Shown here piece by piece: positions 34,053-44,100 of a stretch of 64,000 nt of DNA. Position 1 is the first letter of the stretch; every line of letters starts with the position of its first letter. Source of the stretch: Neofamilia sp964346535 (GTDB lineage Bacteria > Bacillota > Clostridia > Tissierellales > Peptoniphilaceae); contig CAYFUN010000002.1 in NCBI GenBank assembly GCA_964346535.1, positions 43,904 through 107,903 of the forward strand, written 5' to 3'. The notes beneath the pieces are model-generated. The model did no database searches, was not told where the DNA came from, and saw only the letters and a program-made list of their open reading frames with translations. Made by a program: the position numbers and the translations under genes.

Positions 34053-37008
34053 TTTCATAAATATCTCTGTAAGGGTCTAAGTTTTCTAAGGCAAGGTCCT
34101 TGTAGACTTTTAGGTCTTCTTTTAAAAGGTCTTTAAAATATTTTTCTCCTTGGTCATTCTCAATTTTTTTATCAATTGTATACATGACAAAGTTTAAAAC
34201 TCCCAAGGCCCTTGGGTCTTTTATTTGCTGATCTGCTTGCGTGGCCTCTTGTAAATATTTTTTTGCATTTACAAAATCATTTTCTTCAAAGGCTATTAGA
34301 GTCAGATAAGAATATAAAACTGACCTCTTCCAATAAAAGTCATAGGCTTCAAAAATTTCCCTAGCCTTGGTCAAATATTCTTTACTCTTTTCTAAATTTT
34401 TTTCATAGTAAAGGGCCTTGCCTATATTTATATAAAAAACTGCCAGTGACGACTGAACATTTTTTTCTTTACTCAGGTCTATGGCCCTTATAAATTCTTC
34501 TTGGGCCCTAGGATAGGCCTTTCTCGCCAAATAAATCTCTCCTATATAGGCATAGGCAGCTGCAATGTTAGTTGCATATTGGTTGGCGATTTCTTCTGTA
34601 ACAGAAAGGGTGTTAATTGAATCCTTTAAAAGTTTTTCCGCCTGGTCAAGGTCTCCTTCCATTAAATAGTAAAGGCCTTTAAACCTTAGAAACATAGAAA
34701 TTTCCTTGTGGTAGTTGGCCTGGGCTGATAGGCTTAAGCCTGCTTCGATGTAAGATAGCATAGAAGAAGAGTCGTTAACTTGAATCTTATAATAAATTAA
34801 CTGCTTGTAGGCCTTTAGCATATAAGAAAGATCATCTGAAAACCTGGCCTTAGTTAGAACATAGTTAATGTCTGCTAGGCCTTCTTGGTAAGACCCTGTC
34901 CTAATTAAATACCTGCCTCTTATATAAAAATATTTTTTCTTTAAGTCTTCCAGGTCTTCATGGCCGTTTTTTTCTAGCTGGTCTAATTTTTCTTTTAAGC
35001 TAAGAAGTTTTTCGTCTATAAGCTGACTTTCTATATAAATTTTTCTATTTTCATTAAAGTCTACATTTTCTAAAACTGGATAAAGCTCGTGGCTATAAGT
35101 TAAATAGTAGTCTAGGATTTCAATTTCATAAAAGACTTCCTTGGCCTGGTCTTCTCCTTGGTTAAAGTGATAGGAAAGTTCTTCTAAATACTTTAGTTTG
35201 TTTTTATAGGCCTTGGGATTTTTTTCTAAAAGGTCGCCGATTTTTTTGTGGTAGAGCCTTCGTCTGGCCTTGTTAGAGTCTAAGTAGACAAAGTCCTTGA
35301 TTTTCTTATAGACAAAGTCATAGTAGAGGCCGCCTTCATTTTCTCTTTCGTAGAGGATATTTCTCTTTTCTAACTTGTCTAAAAGGTTGACAGTTACTTC
35401 TTGGTCCAAGTCTGTCAGCTTAAAAATTATTTCTAGGGGCAAGGGCTCTTTAAAAAAAGATAAAAGATCTAGGAGCTTTTTTTCTTCTTGCTTAAAGGAA
35501 GTAAAGCGAGACCTTATGTCCCTAACTAGCCTTTCGTTAAGGACTCCGATTTCACTACCTTCCATGGCCTGGCTGGTAAAGACTTCCATAAAGAGAGGAT
35601 TGCCTTGGGCCTGGTCATAAATTTTTTCAAAGGCAGCCTTGTTGAAATTTGCTCCCATAACTTTTCTTACGTATTTTTCGCCTTCTTCGTAGGTCAACGG
35701 CCTTAGGGAAATTTTTTCTAAAATCCCATACTTATCTAAGCTGGCAACCATGTCGTCAACATAGTCATTGGACCTAGACCTGGCTGAGAAAAAGTACATG
35801 GTTTGAGACTGGTCCTTTAAAATTAGCCTAGTTAAAATTTTTGCAGAGTACTTGTCTATCCAGTGGACGTCTTCAAAGTTAAAAATTCTGGAGACTCCAT
35901 CGTCTAAAACTTTTATTAGGTCAAGTAGATTTTCTTCTAAAACTTTTAAATCCAAATCAATTTCCTGGTCTCTCCTACTTGCATCTTGGATTTCTCTTAT
36001 TTTTATTAAAAGCTTTTCAACTCTAGCTCCTTTGATTTTCCTTAAGTTTTCTAAAAAAATTTTTATGGCATTTAGGACCTTACCTTCTTCAAATTCATAG
36101 CAAAGGATATTGTAAATTTCAATTTCTCTGGCAAAGTCTAAGTAGGCCCTTGTTAGCAAGGCAGATTTTCCAAGACCAGCCTCACCTTCCAGATAAAGTG
36201 ATTTTATTTTGCCGCCCTTTTTAAAGGCAGAAATAATTTGATGGATTTGGGCCAGCTCATTTTCTCTAGCCATATAAAAATAAGAATCCTGGTTAGACTT
36301 TCTTAAATCTGAATTAATTTTTTCAAGGGCTTCTCCATAAAGGTCTTTGATTTCTTGGCGAGGATTGATTCCTAGTTCTCTTTTTAATAGGGAATCTAAG
36401 TCAGAATAAAGCTCTATGGTTTTTTTGTAGCGCTTGTTGACCAGATAATAAGTCATTAAGAGCCTATAATTTTCTTCGTCTAAGTTGTCAAGGTCAATAA
36501 GTTTTTGTAAGTCTAGTTCTACACTTGCAAAATTTCTCTTATCAATGTCCTCTCTAGCTTTTTCTTGGAGATTTTTATAGTAGTTGTCAAAGTATTGGCT
36601 CCTCTTGTTGTGGACCCAGTGTTCATATTCTTCTGAATCTCTAAGGTTAAAGCCTTGGAGAAAGTCACCTTGGTAGAGATAGGACTTGGCCTTGGGATCT
36701 TTTAAATATTCTTCAAGGTCGGTCTCTATGTCTAGGTCTTCGTTAAGTTGGAGGACGGTGTTGTTAGGGGTTAGAATAAAGTCCTTGCCCATAGCTTTTC
36801 TAGTGTGGTAGAGGACGTTTCTCAAATTTTTCTTGGCTGTCTTTTCACTATCTTCTGGCCAAAGAAGGCCTGCCATTTCTGATCTTGAAACTGTTTTTTG
36901 TATGAGCATGTAGTAAATAAAACCTTCGACTTTTGAATAGGAAAACTTTACTTTTTTTCCGTCTACATAAATTTCTCCCAGTCCAAATAATTTCGCCTTA
37001 ATCTTCAA
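34036..37008 (-). CDS. Large BTAD/AAA-ATPase/TPR transcriptional regulator
   Basis: About 990 residues from a TTG start at 37008. Order: OmpR-type winged helix (~5-95), bacterial transcriptional activator domain (BTAD, ~100-235), an AAA/NB-ARC-like ATPase (Walker A G-E-A-G-L-G-K-S near 275, then I-F-N-F-E-D-V-H-W-I-D), and a long TPR array (~600-960). This resembles AfsR/SARP and MalT-like regulators. The TTG start is chosen because AGAGGTG lies 8 bases upstream and a TTGACG-17-TATAAT promoter occupies the region of the longer reading. Divergent from the histidine operon, its likely target. Confidence 0.88.
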   Translation of the reverse strand: MKIKAKLFGLGEIYVDGKKVKFSYSKVEGFIYYMLIQKTVSRSEMAGLLWPEDSEKTAKKNLRNVLYHTRKAMGKDFILTPNNTVLQLNEDLDIETDLEEYLKDPKAKSYLYQGDFLQGFNLRDSEEYEHWVHNKRSQYFDNYYKNLQEKAREDIDKRNFASVELDLQKLIDLDNLDEENYRLLMTYYLVNKRYKKTIELYSDLDSLLKRELGINPRQEIKDLYGEALEKINSDLRKSNQDSYFYMARENELAQIHQIISAFKKGGKIKSLYLEGEAGLGKSALLTRAYLDFAREIEIYNILCYEFEEGKVLNAIKIFLENLRKIKGARVEKLLIKIREIQDASRRDQEIDLDLKVLEENLLDLIKVLDDGVSRIFNFEDVHWIDKYSAKILTRLILKDQSQTMYFFSARSRSNDYVDDMVASLDKYGILEKISLRPLTYEEGEKYVRKVMGANFNKAAFEKIYDQAQGNPLFMEVFTSQAMEGSEIGVLNERLVRDIRSRFTSFKQEEKKLLDLLSFFKEPLPLEIIFKLTDLDQEVTVNLLDKLEKRNILYERENEGGLYYDFVYKKIKDFVYLDSNKARRRLYHKKIGDLLEKNPKAYKNKLKYLEELSYHFNQGEDQAKEVFYEIEILDYYLTYSHELYPVLENVDFNENRKIYIESQLIDEKLLSLKEKLDQLEKNGHEDLEDLKKKYFYIRGRYLIRTGSYQEGLADINYVLTKARFSDDLSYMLKAYKQLIYYKIQVNDSSSMLSYIEAGLSLSAQANYHKEISMFLRFKGLYYLMEGDLDQAEKLLKDSINTLSVTEEIANQYATNIAAAYAYIGEIYLARKAYPRAQEEFIRAIDLSKEKNVQSSLAVFYINIGKALYYEKNLEKSKEYLTKAREIFEAYDFYWKRSVLYSYLTLIAFEENDFVNAKKYLQEATQADQQIKDPRALGVLNFVMYTIDKKIENDQGEKYFKDLLKEDLKVYKDLALENLDPYRDIYERDLVK

Positions 37009-37057
37009 AAATTTGACACCTCTTCCCTGTAAAAATTTTTCTGCTATTAATGACTTT

Positions 37058-37086
37058 ATTATAGTAGAATATAAAATTTTCGTCAA
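37058..37086 (-). promoter_or_regulatory. Promoter of the BTAD regulator gene
   Basis: Minus strand: -35 TTGACG (37086-37081), 17-base spacer, -10 TATAAT (37063-37058). Confidence 0.8.
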
Positions 37087-37129
37087 ATTTGTAAGCATAA
37101 AGAAAAATTTTTTTGCAGACTTTTCATAA

Positions 37130-37186
37130 GTTTTTTCGACTCTATTTTTAAACTTTTATTTTTTATTAAACGTTTTTTCGACTTTA
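37130..37186. repeat. Direct repeat pair in the divergent regulator/histidine region
   Basis: GTTTTTTCGACTCTA (37130-37144) and GTTTTTTCGACTTTA (37172-37186): 14 of 15 bases identical, 42 bases apart, about four helix turns. Candidate activator site. Confidence 0.5.
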
Positions 37187-37210
37187 ATTTTGCTGATTTA
37201 CTTGTTTTTT

Positions 37211-37260
37211 AAGATTTTTGCTGTGAAAATCTTCGCGGGAAAATCTTTTCATAAAATCTT
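37211..37260. repeat. AAGATTTT/AAAATCTT repeat cluster
   Basis: AAGATTTT (37211-37218) pairs with AAAATCTT (37226-37233) as a perfect 8-bp hairpin or operator. Two more AAAATCTT copies follow at 37240 and 37253. Confidence 0.5.
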
Positions 37261-37315
37261 TTTTCATTTTTATATGATTTTTTTAAAAGTATTAAACATT
37301 CTTTTGATGTTCTAG

Positions 37316-37324
37316 TGGTATATT
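37316..37324 (+). promoter_or_regulatory. Extended -10 of the histidine operon
   Basis: TGG-TATATT about 50 bases before the ATG; no good -35, which would suit an activator-dependent promoter. Confidence 0.45.
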
Positions 37325-37373
37325 TACATTAGAATAGTTGTTATTAAGTTTTAATATTATTAGGAGGACAGTT

Positions 37374-38741
37374 ATGTCAATTATTACTAACCCTGTAGTA
37401 GTATCGGTACTTATTTTATCGGCACTATGCTTATTAAAATTTAATATTCTTTTAGCCTTGATAGTAGCAGCTATTGTTGGAGGTCTTCTTGGTGGAATGC
37501 CTTTAGCTGTAGTTAAGCCAGCTTTTGCCTGGCTTCCAGGTATGGCTACTGAAGGCGAAGGCGTTGTAGACGTTCTTATTAATGGTATGGGTGGAAACTC
37601 TTCTACAGCCCTAGCTTATATCCTACTTGGTATTTTCGCTGTAGGTTTAGCTAGATCTGGTCTTGGAACTATTCTTTCCAAGAAATTATCAGGAACTCTA
37701 GGTAAAAGCAAATATGCAATGGTCTTTGTAATTGCAGCAGTTGGATGTTTATCTCAAAACTTAATTCCAATTCACATTGCTTATATGCCTATCGTTATTC
37801 CACCACTACTAATTTTAATGAACCACATGAAACTTGACAGAAGAGCTATGGCTATAGCCCTTACATTCTCAGTTAAGGCACCATACATTGTAATTCCAGC
37901 TGGATTCGGACTTATTTTCCAAGGTATAATCAGAGACCAAGTGAATGCCAATGGCCTTAACGTTACATTAGGTGATGTAACTTCTGTTAACTGGATTGGC
38001 GGTCTATCAATGCTTATTGGTCTTATTGTCATGGTATTTGTTTACACAAGCAAACCAAGAGAATATGAAGACCTACCAATTGTTGGCCAAGATGAAGAAG
38101 ATGCTAACAAAGAAGTAACTATGAACAAGCAAGCTTGGGCTGCCTTAATTGGTGCCATCATAACTGCTATCACTTCTATTGCTACTGAATCACTTCCACT
38201 TTCTGCCCTATTTGGTGTATTAACAATGTTAATCCTAGGCGGAATTAAATTTAGTGAACTTGATGATGTAGTTAATGGCGGTATTGGCATGATGGGCTTT
38301 ATAGCCTTTGTAATGTTAATTGCAGCAGGTTATGGAGACGTTCTTAAGGCTACTGGAGCTGTTGAACACTTAGTTCAAGCATCAGCAGCAGCTATGCAAG
38401 GTAGTAAAGCAGCTTCAGCTTTTGTAATGCTTCTAATTGGACTTTTAATTACAATGGGAATCGGTTCATCATTCTCAACTATTCCAATTATAGCTACAAT
38501 CTTCGTTCCACTAGGACTTGAATTAGGATTCTCAGCAAAATCTATTATCCTATTAGTAGCCCTAGCAGGAGCTCTAGGAGATGCAGGATCACCAGCCTCT
38601 GACTCAACTCTTGGACCAACATCAGCTCTTAACGCTGACGGTCAACACGACCACATTTGGGACACTTGTGTTCCAACGTTTATAACATTCAATATCCCAC
38701 TAATTATTGGTGGCGTTATTGGCACTATGATTTTAGGATAA
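37374..38741 (+). CDS. NhaC-superfamily permease, probable histidine transporter
   Basis: A 455-residue membrane protein with about 11-12 helices of the Na+/H+ antiporter (NhaC/IT) superfamily. The C-terminal region A-L-G-D-A-G-S-P-A-S-D-S-T-L-G-P-T is strongly conserved in this group. ATG 37374 follows GGAGG by 8 bases; an earlier in-frame start at 37338 has none. It is 62 bases upstream of hutH, and permeases of this group are commonly found beside hutH in anaerobes, so histidine (or histidine/Na+) uptake is the best inference. Confidence 0.85.
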   Translation: MSIITNPVVVSVLILSALCLLKFNILLALIVAAIVGGLLGGMPLAVVKPAFAWLPGMATEGEGVVDVLINGMGGNSSTALAYILLGIFAVGLARSGLGTILSKKLSGTLGKSKYAMVFVIAAVGCLSQNLIPIHIAYMPIVIPPLLILMNHMKLDRRAMAIALTFSVKAPYIVIPAGFGLIFQGIIRDQVNANGLNVTLGDVTSVNWIGGLSMLIGLIVMVFVYTSKPREYEDLPIVGQDEEDANKEVTMNKQAWAALIGAIITAITSIATESLPLSALFGVLTMLILGGIKFSELDDVVNGGIGMMGFIAFVMLIAAGYGDVLKATGAVEHLVQASAAAMQGSKAASAFVMLLIGLLITMGIGSSFSTIPIIATIFVPLGLELGFSAKSIILLVALAGALGDAGSPASDSTLGPTSALNADGQHDHIWDTCVPTFITFNIPLIIGGVIGTMILG

Positions 38742-38803
38742 TAAAGTCATTGTAAGAGGAAAAAACTTAATAACACTATTAAATATCGGGAGGTAAATTA
38801 ATT

Positions 38804-40345
38804 ATGGAAAAAGTAATTTTAACTGGCGACAGCCTTACACTAGACCAAGTAATTGCTGTTGCTAGAGACTATGCACAAGTAGAAATCGACGAAAAAACTA
38901 TGGCCCAAGTTGAGGCTTCAAGAAAAATAGTTGAAGACATTGTTGAATCTGAAAGAGTAGTATACGGTGTTAACACTGGATTTGGTTCTCTAGCTAGAGT
39001 ATCAATTTCAAAAGAAGACACAGCCCAACTACAAGAAAACCTAATTAGGTCTCACGCTGTTGGCTACGGTGCTCCACTTGCTGACGACGAAGTTAGAGCA
39101 ATTATTTTAATTAGAGTTAACTCTTTAATTAAAGGCGTATCTGCTATTAGAAGAGAAACAATCGAAACTTTACTTGCTATGTTAAACAAGGGCGTTGTTC
39201 CTTACATTCCAGAAAAAGGATCAATCGGTGCATCTGGTGACCTTTGTCCACTAAGCCACATGGTTCTTCCAATGTTAGGCCTTGGCTATGCCTTCTACGA
39301 AGACGAACTTCTAGATGGTAAAGACGCCATGGAAAAAGCTGGAATTCCAATAATTACTTTAGGAGCAAAAGAAGGACTTGCACTAAACAACGGTACAACT
39401 GTTATGACAGCTATCGGTGCCCTAGCAACTTATGATGCTTTAGAACTTGCAAAAATTGCAGATATTACTGGAGCTCTATCATTAGAAGCTCACAGAGGAA
39501 TTATCGACGCCTTCTACGAAAAGCTTCACAACATTAGACCGCACCAAGGTAACCTAACAACTGCTGAAAACATTAGAAACCTAACTGAAGGTTCTACTTT
39601 AACAACTCACACAGCAGAAATTAGAGTTCAAGACGCTTATACTCTAAGATGTATGCCACAAGTTCATGGTACTTCAAAAGATACAATTAACTATGTTAAA
39701 TCAAAAGTAGACATTGAACTTAACGCAGCAACTGACAACCCAATTGTATTCTCAGATGGCCAAGTTATTTCAGGTGGTAACTTCCACGGTGAACCAATGG
39801 CTCAACCATTTGACTTCTTATGTATTGGTGCAGCAGAACTTGCAAACATTTCAGAAAGAAGAATTGAAAGATTAGTTAACTCACAACTAAACGACTTCCC
39901 ATCTTTCTTAGTTAAAAAACCAGGTCTAAACTCTGGTTTCATGATTGCTCAATATTCTGCAGCAGCTTTAGTATCTGAAAACAAAGTCCTAGCTCATCCT
40001 GCTTCTGTAGATTCAATAACATCTTGCGAAAACCAAGAAGACTTTGTATCTATGGGAACAATTGCATCTAGAAACGCTAGAGACATTGTTGAAAATCTAA
40101 AGAGAGTTATAGCAACTGAACTTATGGCAGCTTGCCAAGCTATAGACTTTAGAAAAGACTTAAACCCAGATCTAAAACTAGGTAAGGGAACTCAAGCAGC
40201 CTACGACTTTGTTAGAGAAAACATTCCATTTATCGACGACGACAAGAACTTTGAATTATTCGACGAACTTGAAATAGCAACTGCTTTAGTTGAAGATGGA
40301 AGCCTACTAGAAGCTGTTGAAGCTGTAGTAAAATTAAATAACTAA
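38804..40345 (+). CDS. hutH: Histidine ammonia-lyase
   Basis: A 513-residue enzyme that converts L-histidine to urocanate and ammonia. The MIO cofactor triad Ala143-Ser144-Gly145 lies in G-S-I-G-A-S-G-D-L-C-P-L-S-H. Further family motifs are Y-G-V-N-T-G-F-G-S and G-G-N-F-H-G-E-P. GGGAGG precedes the ATG. No hutU, hutI or glutamate formiminotransferase gene is in the window, so the rest of the pathway must lie elsewhere. The strongly biased codons of this gene and its permease suggest high expression. Confidence 0.98.
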   Translation: MEKVILTGDSLTLDQVIAVARDYAQVEIDEKTMAQVEASRKIVEDIVESERVVYGVNTGFGSLARVSISKEDTAQLQENLIRSHAVGYGAPLADDEVRAIILIRVNSLIKGVSAIRRETIETLLAMLNKGVVPYIPEKGSIGASGDLCPLSHMVLPMLGLGYAFYEDELLDGKDAMEKAGIPIITLGAKEGLALNNGTTVMTAIGALATYDALELAKIADITGALSLEAHRGIIDAFYEKLHNIRPHQGNLTTAENIRNLTEGSTLTTHTAEIRVQDAYTLRCMPQVHGTSKDTINYVKSKVDIELNAATDNPIVFSDGQVISGGNFHGEPMAQPFDFLCIGAAELANISERRIERLVNSQLNDFPSFLVKKPGLNSGFMIAQYSAAALVSENKVLAHPASVDSITSCENQEDFVSMGTIASRNARDIVENLKRVIATELMAACQAIDFRKDLNPDLKLGKGTQAAYDFVRENIPFIDDDKNFELFDELEIATALVEDGSLLEAVEAVVKLNN

Positions 40346-40361
40346 TAAGTTATATTAAAAC

Positions 40362-40394
40362 AAAACCCTCAAGTACAAAACTTGAGGGTTTTTC
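40362..40394. terminator. Bidirectional terminator after hutH
   Basis: A perfect 12-bp stem, 40362-40373 with 40381-40392; T's on both strands. Confidence 0.93.
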
Positions 40395-40417
40395 TTTGAA
40401 AATTTTTCTTTTAATAT

Positions 40418-41110
40418 TTAATTTTCTTCTTTAGCTAAATATATTGAAGAAAGATAGCTTATCTTACAAAGCTCTGCCCTTCTAAAGGGTCTGTCTCCTT
40501 CAAAGTAGCCTTCAGATCCTTGGGCATCAAAGACTCCTATTTCAACAAGAGCTGAAAGATAGTCTGCAATGTCTAAGTCATTGCCAAGGGCCTTGCCAAT
40601 TTGGTCCAAGTCCTTGTAAAGAAGCTTGCTGTGGTCATAAGAAGGAGCAACCTCTAAGGCTCTGGCAAAATAAACTGCCAGGTCTTTTCTTTTTGGATAG
40701 GCGTCATCTGAGCCTGGGTCGTTGACTAAATAGCCTTTTTTAAAAGCATCTTCTGCTTCTGACTGGTAAATAATATTTTTGTAAAGGCAGTAGGCAAAGG
40801 CCTCCTGGGCCCAAGAAGAAATTTTATATTTGTCTGCTAGGGGTCCATAAGACTTCATGGCCTTTGTAAGTTCAGCCTGGTCAGGATTTTTTATTTTTTT
40901 AATTATAGTTAGACTTTCTAAAAAAGATACATATCTTTCTGGCCTAAAGGTCCCATCTGGATAGCCACTGATAACTCCAAGCTTAGTCAAGTTGTCTATA
41001 TATTCTTGGGCCCAGTGGTCGCTAGCCAGGTCAGTAAAGCCTGCTGCCTGAGCCTGAATTGGCATAAGCAGCACTATAAAAACTAAAATTATGCTAATAA
41101 ACTTCTTCAT
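40418..41110 (-). CDS. SLH-domain surface protein
   Basis: A 230-residue exported protein: signal peptide ending A-Q-A-A, then three SLH-like repeats over nearly the whole length (F-T-D-L-A-S-D-H-W-A-Q-E-Y-I, then G-Y-P-D-G-T-F-R-P-E-R). The second and third repeats are diverged. It has no other domain, so it may coat the wall or act as a spacer. It lies 27 bases after the large surface-protein gene and is probably co-transcribed with it. Confidence 0.88.
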   Translation of the reverse strand: MKKFISIILVFIVLLMPIQAQAAGFTDLASDHWAQEYIDNLTKLGVISGYPDGTFRPERYVSFLESLTIIKKIKNPDQAELTKAMKSYGPLADKYKISSWAQEAFAYCLYKNIIYQSEAEDAFKKGYLVNDPGSDDAYPKRKDLAVYFARALEVAPSYDHSKLLYKDLDQIGKALGNDLDIADYLSALVEIGVFDAQGSEGYFEGDRPFRRAELCKISYLSSIYLAKEEN

Positions 41111-41137
41111 AGGTCCTCCCCTCTTCTAAACAAAATC

Positions 41138-44100
41138 TTATTTTCCTAAAATAATTATTGAACCACGGTCTTCTTTAAAAAGTCCTAGGTCCTTAACTTC
41201 TTCTAGGCTTAAATAAATATTGCCGTCTTCTCTTTCCATTAGGTCTTTTAGTTCAAAAGTTTCATCTGCAATTTTTAAAGTAAAGTTTCCATCTTTTTCT
41301 TCAAGGTCAACTTGTGGAATTTCTTTAAGAACTCTTAGGTCCACATAGCCTCTTGAATCAGAACTTATCTTCAAGGTGCCTTGAGGATAAATTAAATCTT
41401 CTACCTTAAACCTTCTAATTATAGCTGGATAAAGGTGGAGGTCCTGTGGAATTAATAAATACTTAAAGAGATTTTCAAGGTCTAGCCTATAGGCATCTGG
41501 ATACTTAGAGAAAGATACATCCTTGGCCTCTCCATCTGAGTAGAAGTAAATTTCACTGGCTCCAAAGAGCTGGTCTCTTAGGGCATTAAAAGTTTTTTCT
41601 GCATCAGAGTCATTTTCTTGGTCCTCGCTAGAGAAAGTATAAAGCAGGTCTGCTTCTTTAGAATTAGAAGATAAGGTCTTATAAACTTGTTGGTCTAGAG
41701 AAAATTCTCCATCTTCAATTTTATAAGTTCTTATACTTGTCCTACTTAGGTTGTCCTTGTAGTCTTCTAAGATAAAGAAGGTCTTGTCATCTCCTCCCAA
41801 GCCGTACTCAACTCTTTGATTAAGCCTTCTATTTATTGATTCAGAAAATATTCTACGAAGGTCTTCCTCTTCTGGGTCATAGCTGTAGGCCACAATTAAA
41901 ATTTCATCGTCTAGGCTAAGTTTTAAAATAAATTCTTCTTGGCCATCTCCGTCTAGGTCATAAAGTAGGCCTGAATCAATGCTAAAGGCAGCTTCCTTGT
42001 CACCTTTACTTGCCTGAGCTTTTTCATAAAGGTCTAAAAGTTTTTTAAGGTAGGCTATGTTTGCTTCTTTTAAATCTGTATTTTCTTCTAAACTTTCGAT
42101 AAATTCATCTAACTTGTCTAAGTCAGATAAAAAGTCTGTGGCTGGAGTCTCTAAGGCCTTTAGGGCTAAGGAATTTCCTGCTTCTCTATAAAATTCTTTA
42201 GCATAGTAGTAGGCCTTGTCGTGATTTTCTCCATAGTAGTATTTAATTCTCTCTGCCTTGTAGGAGAAATCATCTTCAAGAGTGGAAACTAACTCTAAGT
42301 CTCTAATAGACTTAATAGACTCACTTTCAAGTTCGCCATCTACTCTGGCCTTTATTTCTTCATAAGTTTCCCCTTGGATTTGCTGGCCTGAGTTTCCATC
42401 AAAGGATAGGTCAACTATATAGCCTTGGTCTTTGGCGATTATGCCCATTTCTTTAAAGGTTTCAAAAGGAATGTAGTAAGATCCTTCTTCGTCTATTAAT
42501 GGTTTTTCAACTGTGTAGGTCTTGCCATCTTTTTCAATTATTAACTTGTCCCCATCTTTTCTTAAAGCCACTTGGTCTTGGTCTAAAAAAATAGCTGCGT
42601 TTATATGGCCAGTTGAGTCTGCCCTGATTTTTAAAATATCAGCAGGGAAAATTTGGTCTCCAATCCTAAACCTTCTTATAATTGGAAAGTCTACTGGCTG
42701 TTCAACAGGAATTAAAAGCAAGGACAATAATTGGTCTTCTGTAAGGTAGGAGTCATAGCCTTCATAAATCAAGTTTCCTCTTTTGTCTCTGGCTGGGTAT
42801 TCAAAATTTTCTACACCAGTTTCCCCTTCAGCTAAGGTTTTAGGATCGACCTTGGCCTTGGCATCTGTAATAAAGAAGTTGGCTTCAGGTCCGAAAAGCT
42901 TGTCTCTTAATTTATAGTAGCCTTCTTCAGCTGACTTGTTAGAGTTTGGTTTTATAAAGGTTGAGTTTTCTACAAAGGTTGTCTCTTCATATTGGTTGCT
43001 TTTGCCTTCAGCAGACAGGTAGGTCATATAACCTACATTTGAATAGCCTACTTCTTGATAAATTGTATTTTCTCCCACGGCCTTTGATAAAAGTCCCAGG
43101 TTGGTAGTTACAAAGTAACCTGAGTCTGCTGTGTGAGCAAGGAAGACATAGGTCTTGCCATCTTCTTCATAGAGGCCAGCATCTAAATGGAAGTTGTAGG
43201 TTGAATTTTCTGTTATTGTATCTTCGTATTGGTAAATTTTTACAGCCTGGTTGTTGGTATAGGTGTAAATATAAAGGCCCTGGGTCTTTTTCGTCTCTGA
43301 AGAATTGCTAGTTAGCAAAACTAGGTCTAAGACTCCGTCCTTGTCTAGGTCAACTAAAAATCCTTTTTTCAAAAGACCTTGGCTTTTGCCATCTCCATTT
43401 GAATTTTTTGCATTTAAGTTTTTAATTTTAAAGACTTCTTCCATGTAGGCCTTGGCAAAAGGTGCCAGGTTTTCATAGCCTGTCCAATCTATATTTAAGG
43501 AATTGTGTTCTAAGTTATTTAAAATCTCCTGGTTTTCCTTGGAAATTTCTTCAGTTGACCCGCCAATAAAGGCAATTTCAGATTGTAAATTTATTATAGA
43601 GCTGGCTTGGTGGAATTCTAAGGTCTGACCCACCTTCCTATAAATTATTTCCCTATAGTCTTTTTCATCGTTGACAAATTTTTTAACTAGGTCAACTTGG
43701 CCGTCTTTGCTAATTTTATAAATTTCTGCTTCGTTGGCTGGAACTTTTTTGCCCTTGGAAATTGTCTCTTGGAAGGGAGTGGCTCCGTAGACTAAAACAT
43801 AGAGATTGCCATCTGACCCATCCATTAACTCAACTTGGTTGGTATTTTTTAAATAATATGGGGCGTCTGAATTGTAGTAAGGACTTAAGAAGACGTCCTT
43901 CCAAGTTCCAAACATTCTGCTAGCAGTTTCTTCTGCCAGCTCTTTAATAACTTCAAACCTAGAGTCTTGAGAATATTTAAAGGTCTTTGAGGTCTTGGCA
44001 GATAAAAGTTTTAAAAGGTCCCTGTCTCCAGTTTCCATAAAGGCCTTGCCAGCATATTGGAGGCCCTTGTTAGGATCTTGGTCGTAATAAGCATTAAAAA

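Larger units (their letters stand above)
37009..37373. other. Divergent control region of the BTAD regulator and histidine operon
   Basis: No gene. It holds the leftward promoter, the direct repeat pair, the AAAATCTT cluster and, at 37316-37324, an extended -10 (TGG-TATATT) for the rightward operon. Confidence 0.65.

Noticed and set aside
37009..37098. N-terminal extension of the BTAD regulator
   Set aside because: This stretch contains a TTGACG-17-TATAAT promoter, so it is not translated.
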